Of a stretch of DNA of 64,000 bases, positions 53,902-64,000 are shown piece after piece. Made by a program: the position numbers and the translations under genes. Under the pieces are notes generated by a model. It ran no database searches and was not told the origin of the DNA. It saw nothing but the letters and a program-made list of their open reading frames with translations. The stretch comes from Bog-473 sp963755375. Its GTDB lineage: Bacteria > Actinomycetota > Acidimicrobiia > Acidimicrobiales > RAAP-2. The stretch spans positions 248,001 through 312,000 of the forward strand of contig CAVWKG010000006.1 of the NCBI GenBank assembly GCA_963755375.1. Direction: 5' to 3'. Numbering within the stretch: the first letter of the stretch is position 1; each line of letters opens with the position of its first letter.

Positions 53902-55530
53902 TCAGAACCCGGTGGCGGCGATGATGGACCCGTTCAGCTGGGTCCCCGCCATCCCTCCGTCGTTGGGCGCGTCCCCGAAGTTGTAGACCGCGCCGAGGGC
54001 CGACGAGACCCAGTAGCCGGCGCCGTCGGACGTGCCGAAGATGGACGTCGCCGCGTCAAGGGCGTTGAAGTCGCCCGAGGACGGCGAGCCGTCGTTGGCG
54101 GCGTCGCCGTAGTGGAAGACCTGACCGTTGCTGAGGACGATGAGGTACCCCAGCCCGTCGGGGGTGGCCACGGCCGAGGTCACGGTGCCATGGCCGGGGG
54201 CGCCGAAGTAGGGGGCGTCGCCGAAGGTGTAGACGTTGCCCGTGGCGGTCACCAGCCAGTAGCCGTTCCCGCTGTGGTCGGGCATGACCGCCACCGCGGC
54301 GCCCGAGCACCCTCCGATGCCCGGGCACGACCCGGCGAAGTGGGCGTCACCGAAGGCGAAGACCCCGCCGTCGGAGCCCACCATGAAGTAGCCGTTGTCG
54401 TCGATGGAGGGGACCATGCCCACAATCGGCGCGTTGAGGCTGTTGGGCTGCCCGGAGCCGGCGGGATGGAGCCCGAGGCCGGGGATCGAGCCGTAGAACT
54501 GCGTGTCGCCGTAGCTGAAGACGCCGCCGTCGGAGGCGTCGAGCCAATAGCCGCCGCGGTCAGCCGTGGGCACGATGCCGACGACCGGCCGCTGCAGGTG
54601 CAGGCTCCCGGTCGATCCGTAGAACTGGGCCGACCCGAACGAGAAGATCCCGCCGTCGGAACCGACCAGCCAGTACCCGTGCGGGCTCGGTACGAAGCTG
54701 TCCGTGAACGAGTTGTTGGCGACGGGTCCCGCCGAGGCGATGACGTTGCCGCTCTCGTCGATCATGTTCACCGGGGTGAGGCCGGGGGAGCCGGCGCTCG
54801 CCGTGGCAGCCATCTGCGTGAACCTCGCCGACCCGAAGTTGGCGAGGGTGGGCTGGGCCGCGCCTCCGACCGTGGGGAGCTCCTCGATCCACTCGGCCGA
54901 GTCACCCGGGCCGCTGTAGGGCAGCGGACCCGTGGCGCCCTGCCCCGCGGTGACGTCGGCAATCGTCAGTGTCCAGGTGTTGGCCGGCGAGGGCTGCTTG
55001 ACGATGGTCGCCTCCATCTGGTCGCCGGGGGAGACCGGGAAATTGAGCGGCACCGCTGCTTGGGGATAGAGCTCGTACCAGGCGAAGTAGGACGTGACTC
55101 CGCCTTGTGTCTGCTGCGTGGTCCCGGTCTGAATGATCGAGCCGGGGGAACTAGGGCCGCCGTCGATCCCGATCCAGGTGGCCGAGACGCCGCTGTACTG
55201 CGTGGGCTGCACCGTCGGGACCACCCAGGCCGCCTGGACGCCGTTGAACGTCGCCCCGCTCGCGATCTGGCCCGACCAGTTGGTGGAGTCAGCCGTAGAC
55301 GACCCACCCGCCACGTGGGGCTCGGGCGGCGTCACGAACTGGCCCGGGTTGGTGTGGGGCTGTGACGGGGAAACGGGTACGCCGTGGCCCAATGGCGACC
55401 ACGCCACATGTGCCGCTGCCGCGTGGCTGGGCGCGTCCTGCGCCCCCGCGGCTGACGTTCCCATGACCAGGCCAACCGCGACGAGCACCGCGGCGCCCAC
55501 CCACCGCCACATGCGAATTGACCCCGACAC
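53902..55530 (-). CDS. secreted G1-type glutamic peptidase fused to GYWLVGSDGG repeats
   Basis: 542 residues from GTG 55530 (GGAGG upstream). A signal peptide covers 1-30 (WVGAAVLVAVGLVMGTSAAG). The G1 (eqolisin/scytalidoglutamic peptidase-like) domain lies at about 80-275: TNWSGQIASGATFNGVQAAW, WVVPTVQP, SATWIGIDGGPSSPGSIIQT, TSYFAWYELYP, VSPGDQMEATIV and SAEWIEELPT; the Gln/Glu catalytic pair of this family falls in such segments. Residues about 285-540 are five or six repeats of about 45 residues (HGYWLVGSDGGIFSFGSAQF, GYFMVGSDGGVFAFGDAHF, GYWLVTATGNVYTFGDAPYF), a beta-propeller-like module. It is exported, and perhaps wall- or substrate-bound. Confidence 0.8.
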   Translation of the reverse strand: MSGSIRMWRWVGAAVLVAVGLVMGTSAAGAQDAPSHAAAAHVAWSPLGHGVPVSPSQPHTNPGQFVTPPEPHVAGGSSTADSTNWSGQIASGATFNGVQAAWVVPTVQPTQYSGVSATWIGIDGGPSSPGSIIQTGTTQQTQGGVTSYFAWYELYPQAAVPLNFPVSPGDQMEATIVKQPSPANTWTLTIADVTAGQGATGPLPYSGPGDSAEWIEELPTVGGAAQPTLANFGSARFTQMAATASAGSPGLTPVNMIDESGNVIASAGPVANNSFTDSFVPSPHGYWLVGSDGGIFSFGSAQFYGSTGSLHLQRPVVGIVPTADRGGYWLDASDGGVFSYGDTQFYGSIPGLGLHPAGSGQPNSLNAPIVGMVPSIDDNGYFMVGSDGGVFAFGDAHFAGSCPGIGGCSGAAVAVMPDHSGNGYWLVTATGNVYTFGDAPYFGAPGHGTVTSAVATPDGLGYLIVLSNGQVFHYGDAANDGSPSSGDFNALDAATSIFGTSDGAGYWVSSALGAVYNFGDAPNDGGMAGTQLNGSIIAATGF

Positions 55531-55687
55531 GTCCGCCTCCCCGGTTCGTTACCACCTTGGACCGCGGGCGATTGTAACTTGCCACCGACGAACAATCGGG
55601 TTTTACCTGGACTCTTGCGCGCGAATTGTCTTGCGCCTCCATTGTGTGACGTGGCGGAACGTGTCGATGCACGCTCGACGACGCGCG

Positions 55688-55774
55688 CCGGGAGTTGCCG
55701 CGCACCGTACACAATCGTGTACACAGTCTTGGGAACAGCTCCCGGCTGTGTGCAGTGTCAGAAGCAACTCCCGG
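55688..55774. other. large inverted repeat enclosing a GTACAC palindrome
   Basis: Arms CCGGGAGTTGC (55688-55698) and GCAACTCCCGG (55764-55774) are perfect complements 65 bp apart. Inside is a near-palindrome GTACACAATCGTGTAC (55707-55722). It sits in the gap between clpB and the upstream end of the peptidase gene. It could form an mRNA hairpin (clpB terminator) or be a regulator target. Confidence 0.45.
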
Positions 55775-55814
55775 GCGAACGCGTGGTCCGGCTAGGCGCG
55801 AGGAAAGAGCCCGT

Positions 55815-58304
<2,490 letters not shown>

Positions 58305-58372
58305 CGGCTCACCTTTCTCATGTCACGCGGCGTGTTGCTCAAATTCGTTCGTGGCGCGGCGGCGTCTGCGGG

Positions 58373-58762
58373 TCAGTTGCTCGTGCCCGTCCGTCGCCGG
58401 AAGGGCACGGTCGCCTGGCGCAGTGGCACCAGGTCGCGCCGGTACTGCCGGTGCGTGGCCGCCACGGCGTCGAGCGCCTGGGCCCGCACCTGCACCAGTT
58501 CCTCGCGCAGGCGGGTCAATTCGGACTCCAGCTGCAGCACCCGGCGCACCCCTTCGAGGTTGAGCCCGGTGGCGGTCAGTTCCTGAATGTGGCGCAGGCG
58601 TTCCAGGTCGTGCTCGGAGAAGCGCCGGCTCCCGCCGCTGGTGCGCTCCGGGTCGAGCAGGCCCTTGCGCTCGTAGATGCGCAGCGTCTGCGGATGCATC
58701 CCGGTGAGCTCGGCCGCCACCGAGATCACGTAGACCGCCCGGTCGGCATCGCGGTCGGCCAT
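58373..58762 (-). CDS. hspR: heat-shock repressor HspR (MerR family)
   Basis: 129 residues from ATG 58762 (GTG 58765 is also in frame). YVISVAAELTGMHPQTLRIYERKGLLDP, a MerR winged HTH at the N-terminus, and RTSGGSRRFSEHDLERLRHI, followed by a C-terminal coiled coil and a basic tail. The HspR repressor binds HAIR sites upstream of dnaK; in Streptomyces and mycobacteria it is encoded in the same operon, as here. DnaK is its known co-repressor in that family. Confidence 0.94.
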   Translation of the reverse strand: MADRDADRAVYVISVAAELTGMHPQTLRIYERKGLLDPERTSGGSRRFSEHDLERLRHIQELTATGLNLEGVRRVLQLESELTRLREELVQVRAQALDAVAATHRQYRRDLVPLRQATVPFRRRTGTSN

Positions 58763-58778
58763 CACCTCATCACCCCAC

Positions 58779-59891
58779 TCACCCCTCCACCGCGATCCGC
58801 GGCGCGGGCTCTGTCACCGCCGCCAGCGACTCCAGCGCCGCCTTCTGCTCGTCGGTGAGCTCCGTCGGCACGACGACCTCCACCTTGACCAGGAGGTCAC
58901 CCGGCTTCTTGCCGTTGCGGCCCGATCCCGACGGCACGCCGCGGCCGCGCACGCGCAGCACCTTGCCCGACGACGTGCCCGGTGGCACCTTCAACGTCAC
59001 CTTGCTGTCGAGCGTGGGCACCGTGATGGTCGTCCCCAGCGCCGCCTCCGGGTAGGTGATCGGCACCGTGATGGTCAGGTTGCGCCCGCTGCGCCCGAAG
59101 ATCTCGTGGTTGGCCACGTGGACGATCACGTAGAGGTCGCCGGGAGGCGCCATGCCCTGACCGGGCGCGCCCCGTCCCTTGACCCTGATGCGCTGGCCGC
59201 CCTCGACCCCGGCCGGGATCCGGACCTTGACCGAGCGCACCTTGTGCTCGGTGCCCGTGCCGTGGCAGACCGGGCACGGCGTGTCGAACAGCGTGCCCCG
59301 GCCCATGCAGTCCGGGCAGACGGTGCTGAGCGAGAACAGACCCTGGTTGTCATTGAGGCTCCCCGACCCCCCGCAGCGCGGGCAGGTGTGCGTCGAGGTG
59401 CCCGGGGCCGCCCCGCTGCCGCGGCAGTTCGAGCAGCGCACCTCTTGGGGCACGTTGACCGACGTCGTCACGCCGTGCACCGCGTCCTGGAAGGACAGGT
59501 GCAGCTGCGCCTCCATGTCGGCGCCCCGCTGCGGGCCGCGCTGGGTGGTGCGCGTGCGGCCGCCACCACCGAAGAGACCCCCGAACAGGTCGCTCAGGTC
59601 GCCCATGTCCTCCATGCGGAAGGTCCCGCCGGCACCACCCGGCGCGCCGAAGCCGCCGACCGGCCCGTGGGCGCGGACCTCGTCGTACTCCTTGCGCTTC
59701 TCGGCGTCACCCAGGACGTCGTAGGCGGCACTGATCTCCTTGAAGCGCTCCTCCGAGCCCGGGTTGGCGTCTGGATGGTGTTGCTTCGCCAGCTTCCGGT
59801 AGGCGCGCGTGATCTCCTTGTCCGACGCCGTCGAGACGACGCCGAGCACCTTGTAGTAATCCTTCTCGAACCATTCGCGCTGTGCGGCCAT
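58779..59891 (-). CDS. dnaJ: DnaJ co-chaperone
   Basis: 370 residues. J-domain 10-75 with HPD in KLAKQHHPDANPGSEERFKE, a Gly/Phe-rich linker at 76-125, four CxxCxGxG zinc-finger repeats (CSNCRGSG, CPRCGGSG, CPDCMGRG, CPVCHGTG at about 153-220) and the C-terminal substrate-binding domains. Third gene of the dnaK operon; 9 bp after grpE. Confidence 0.97.
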   Translation of the reverse strand: MAAQREWFEKDYYKVLGVVSTASDKEITRAYRKLAKQHHPDANPGSEERFKEISAAYDVLGDAEKRKEYDEVRAHGPVGGFGAPGGAGGTFRMEDMGDLSDLFGGLFGGGGRTRTTQRGPQRGADMEAQLHLSFQDAVHGVTTSVNVPQEVRCSNCRGSGAAPGTSTHTCPRCGGSGSLNDNQGLFSLSTVCPDCMGRGTLFDTPCPVCHGTGTEHKVRSVKVRIPAGVEGGQRIRVKGRGAPGQGMAPPGDLYVIVHVANHEIFGRSGRNLTITVPITYPEAALGTTITVPTLDSKVTLKVPPGTSSGKVLRVRGRGVPSGSGRNGKKPGDLLVKVEVVVPTELTDEQKAALESLAAVTEPAPRIAVEG

Positions 59892-59899
59892 CGGTCAGT

Positions 59900-60513
59900 T
59901 CACCCTCGCACGCGGACCATGGCGGGTCGCAGCACCTGCCCCTTCCAGCGGTAGCCGGAGCGCAGCACCTCCTCGACCACGGTCTCCCCGGCGGGGCCAC
60001 CCTGCCCGTCCGCGTGCGCGACGGCATCGTGCACCGACGGGTCGAAGAGGACCTCGGGCTGGTCGACCCGCTCGAGGCCTTCCCGCGAAAGGATGTCCAT
60101 CAGCATCGCCCGCGACGAGTGCAGCGCCTTGGCGCCCTCGCTCATGTCGAGTGACTCGTGCAGGTGGTTCTCGGCCAGGTCGAGCGCGTCGAGCACCGGC
60201 AGGAGCTTGTCCACGATGTGCTGCGAGGCGCGTGCCGCCTGCTCCTCCTGTTGGCGGGCGATCCGCTTGCGGTAGTTCTCGAAGTCGGCCTGGGTGCGCT
60301 GGAGCGCGAGCAGGTATTCGTCGCGCTCGCGCGCCAGCCCTTCCACCGGGTCGGCCTCCTCGGCCAGCCCCGCGTGGGCGCCGGCGTGTGCCGCCGACCC
60401 GTTCACCTCCTCCGGACCTCCCGGTGCGCCCGGTTCACCCGGTGCCACCTCGGCCTCGGTCTCGGCCTCAGGGGAGACGGGCTCCTCCTGGGGCAGGACC
60501 TCGTCGCCGAAGC

Positions 60514-60517
<4 letters not shown>
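59900..60517 (-). CDS. grpE: GrpE nucleotide exchange factor
   Basis: 205 residues. Start GTG 60517 overlaps the dnaK stop (GTGA). An acidic N-terminus (EEPVSPEAETEAEVAPGEPG), a long helix and GrpE motifs QRTQADFENYRKRIARQQEE, LLPVLDALDLAENHL and GYRWKGQVLRPAMVRV. Speeds ADP release from DnaK. Confidence 0.96.
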
Positions 60518-62397
<1,880 letters not shown>

Positions 62398-62537
62398 ATC
62401 TTCAGTTCCTTCCGCTTTGTCGTGTCTACTGCCGGTTCCGTCCGGCGCCTCAGTGCCCGGTCGTTTCGTTCAGTCGATGCATCCTGTGGTCGAGCAATCC
62501 GTGCGGTTGGGCACCTTGTCGTTGATTGCTGATGACC

Positions 62538-62569
62538 AGTGTAGCAAAGTTGAGTGTCTAGTTGTCAAG
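62538..62569 (-). promoter_or_regulatory. dnaK promoter with overlapping HAIR-like HspR operator
   Basis: On the minus strand a TTGACA (62563-62568) and a TACACT (62538-62543) are spaced 19 bp, a plausible sigma-A-type promoter. The -35 is part of an inverted repeat: half-sites GTTGAGT (62549-62555) and TGTCAAG (62563-62569), seven bases apart. The HAIR consensus is CTTGAGT-N7-ACTCAAG, matched at 11 of 14 positions. HspR bound here would block the promoter. Confidence 0.65.
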
Positions 62570-62657
62570 ATTATTGAGGCGATGGTTGCCACCCCGGTTT
62601 CACCCACCCTGAGCAGGTGGGTTTCACCCTTCCGCCGCACCCACCTACGCTGGTGAC

Positions 62658-63428
62658 GTGCTCGACCTGGTCCTGATCCGCCACGGGCAGTCCACCTGGA
62701 ACGCCGAGAACCTCTTCACGGGGTGGGTCGACGTCGACCTGACCCCCGCCGGAGAGGCCGAGGCCCGAGCCGGCGGCGAGCTCCTGGCCGCCACCGACGA
62801 CCTCGACCTGCGCGTCCTGCACACCTCGGTCCTGACCCGGGCCATCCGCACGGCCGAGCTCGCCCTGGCCGCCGCCGGCCGAAGCTGGCTCCCGGTCCGT
62901 CGCGACTGGCGCCTCAACGAGCGCCACTACGGGGACCTGCAGGGCAAGAACAAGGGCGCCATCAAGCAGGAGTTCGGCGCCGAGCAGCTCCAGCTGTGGC
63001 GGCGCAGCTACGACACCCCGCCCCCGCCGCTCTCGCCCGGCAATCCCTACGACGTGGCCGGCGACCCCCGCTACCGCGGCCTCGATGCGGCCGACCTCCC
63101 CCGCACCGAGTGCCTGGCCGACGTCGTCCGCCGCGTGGTGCCCTACTGGGAGTCCGTCGTCGTCCCCGACCTGCGGGGCGCTGCGGCCGAGGGCGACGGC
63201 GCCGTCCTGGTCGCCGCCCACGGCAACTCCATCCGGGCCCTGCGCAAGGTCCTGGAGAACATCGCCGACGCCGCCATCACCGGGCTCGAGGTGCCGACGG
63301 GCATCCCCTACCGCATGCGCCTCAACGACGACCTCAGCGTGCACGCGGCCGACTACCTGGGCGACCCCGAGGCGGCCGCCGCCGCCGCGGCCGCCGTGGG
63401 CCGCCAGGCCGACCAGCCCATCGGCTGA
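62658..63428 (+). CDS. gpmA: 2,3-bisphosphoglycerate-dependent phosphoglycerate mutase
   Basis: 256 residues from GTG 62658. Glycolytic 3-PG/2-PG interconversion. Catalytic phospho-His in LVLIRHGQSTWNAENLFTGW (about residue 9), RAIRTAELAL, RLNERHYGDLQGKNKG, and the second His in VLVAAHGNSIRALRKVL. The C-terminus ends in an Ala-rich tract. Divergent from the dnaK promoter. Confidence 0.95.
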   Translation: MLDLVLIRHGQSTWNAENLFTGWVDVDLTPAGEAEARAGGELLAATDDLDLRVLHTSVLTRAIRTAELALAAAGRSWLPVRRDWRLNERHYGDLQGKNKGAIKQEFGAEQLQLWRRSYDTPPPPLSPGNPYDVAGDPRYRGLDAADLPRTECLADVVRRVVPYWESVVVPDLRGAAAEGDGAVLVAAHGNSIRALRKVLENIADAAITGLEVPTGIPYRMRLNDDLSVHAADYLGDPEAAAAAAAAVGRQADQPIG

Positions 63429-63477
63429 CCTCCGGCTCCGCCCCTACGCCCCGAGGGGGGTAGGCAACGGGCAAGGA

Positions 63478-63502
63478 AAGTGATATCTACTAGATATCAC
63501 TT
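63478..63502. promoter_or_regulatory. 25-bp perfect palindromic operator before SPFH gene
   Basis: AAGTGATATCTA (63478-63489), a central C, then its exact complement to 63502. No mismatch in 12 bp arms. It lies 20 bp upstream of the SPFH ATG, overlapping where the -10 and transcription start would be. AT-rich in a very GC-rich surrounding. A regulator binding site, of unknown regulator. Confidence 0.7.
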
Positions 63503-63521
63503 AATGTCGGAGGAGTACATC

Positions 63522-64000
63522 ATGCGCACCGCCGAGACACCAGCACCCGCCACTACGCCCGTCGGCCACCAAGGGGCCCGGGTCGACATCACCGAGCGTC
63601 CCGCCTTCGCCGTCAACGGGTGGTTCGGCGTCCTCGCCCTCTTCGTCTGCATCGGCGGCATGGTGCTCGCCGGCTTCAAGGCCAAGGGCTGGCTGTGGCT
63701 GCCGATCCTGGTCTTCGTGCTGATCTTCAGCACCCTGGTCATCGTGCCGCCGGGGCAGACCTCGGTGGTCCAGTTCTTCGGCCGTTACATCGGCACGGTT
63801 CGGCGGTCCGGCTTCTGGTCTGTGGCCCCGCTGACCATGCGCCGCCGGGTCAGCATCCGGGTGCGCAACTTCGAGACCGGCCACCTGAAGGTCAACGACG
63901 CCGACGGCAACCCGGTCGAGATCGCCGCCATCGTGGTCTGGCAGGTGGCCGACACCGCCAAGTCGAGCTACGCCGTGGACAACTTCGTCGACTTCATCTC
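63522..64000 (+). CDS. SPFH/Band-7 domain protein, cut by window edge
   Basis: The first about 159 residues. GGAGGAG lies 6 bp before ATG 63522. A short cytosolic start, then two membrane helices at about 35-55 (NGWFGVLALFVCIGGMVLAG) and 58-78 (WLWLPILVFVLIFSTLVIV), then the SPFH domain: PPGQTSVVQFFGRYIGTVRR, SGFWSVAPLTMRRRVSIRV and ADGNPVEIAAIVVWQVADTA. Related to stomatin/slipin proteins that organise membrane domains. Just after the 25-bp palindrome. Downstream partner genes lie outside the window. Confidence 0.9.
   Translation, partial: MRTAETPAPATTPVGHQGARVDITERPAFAVNGWFGVLALFVCIGGMVLAGFKAKGWLWLPILVFVLIFSTLVIVPPGQTSVVQFFGRYIGTVRRSGFWSVAPLTMRRRVSIRVRNFETGHLKVNDADGNPVEIAAIVVWQVADTAKSSYAVDNFVDFI

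Overview
The window looks like chromosomal DNA from a high-GC actinobacterium. The best fit is an uncultured or poorly known member of the class Acidimicrobiia. Pointers are a purSQL-type purine pathway, a HspR-controlled dnaK operon, F420-type enzyme families, a DevR/DosR-like two-component pair, and a secreted protein carrying the GYWLVGSDGG / FSFGDA repeats common in Acidimicrobiia exoproteins. I see no rRNA, tRNA, CRISPR array, insertion sequence or phage gene.

Layout. (1) 1-7.8 kb: a putative hypoxia/dormancy island. It has acetate kinase divergent from a frameshifted phosphoketolase, a small membrane protein, a hypothetical protein, a DevR-like regulator divergent from a GAF histidine kinase, a GNAT acetyltransferase and a small HTH protein. 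Several DevR-box-like sites lie upstream of the membrane protein, the hypothetical and the GNAT gene. (2) 8.4-16.5 kb: a secreted GH78-like rhamnosidase, the remnant of an MFS (phosphate symporter-like) gene beside a phoU-like gene, a methyltransferase, a SRPBCC protein, a cupin and a GH3 glucosidase. (3) 16.5-18.3 kb: a nickel/cobalt permease divergent from a Fur/Nur regulator with a Nur-box-like site between them. (4) 18.3-25.4 kb: two glycosyltransferases and a PIG-V-like mannosyltransferase flanking a GC-richer pair (DHA2 exporter, old-yellow-enzyme reductase). (5) 25.4-38 kb: an accessory catabolic region. It holds an amidase, a HxlR regulator with its exporter, then a run of oxidoreductases and hydrolases (kinase-like phosphotransferase, SDR, MDR, luciferase-like monooxygenase, epoxide hydrolase, serine hydrolase, DDN-like F420 protein, cyclase).

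(6) 38-53 kb: the purine cluster on the minus strand, transcribed purA-purD-purB-purC-purS-purQ and then purL-purF-purM-pyrE. About 5.2 kb of unrelated genes lies between the two halves (cell-wall amidase, basic protein, membrane protein, broken methyltransferase, patatin). Most neighbours overlap by ATGA or GTGA. (7) 53-64 kb: a DJ-1/PfpI protein, a secreted G1-type glutamic peptidase with repeats, the dnaK-grpE-dnaJ-hspR-clpB stress operon with a HAIR-like operator, phosphoglycerate mutase, and the start of an SPFH protein behind a 25-bp near-perfect palindrome.

Four genes (phosphoketolase, APH-like phosphotransferase, luciferase-like monooxygenase, methyltransferase) read as single proteins only if one or two single-base shifts are allowed. 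These could be real lesions or sequencing/assembly errors, and the sequence alone cannot decide. All family names are from reading the translations by eye; no search was run.
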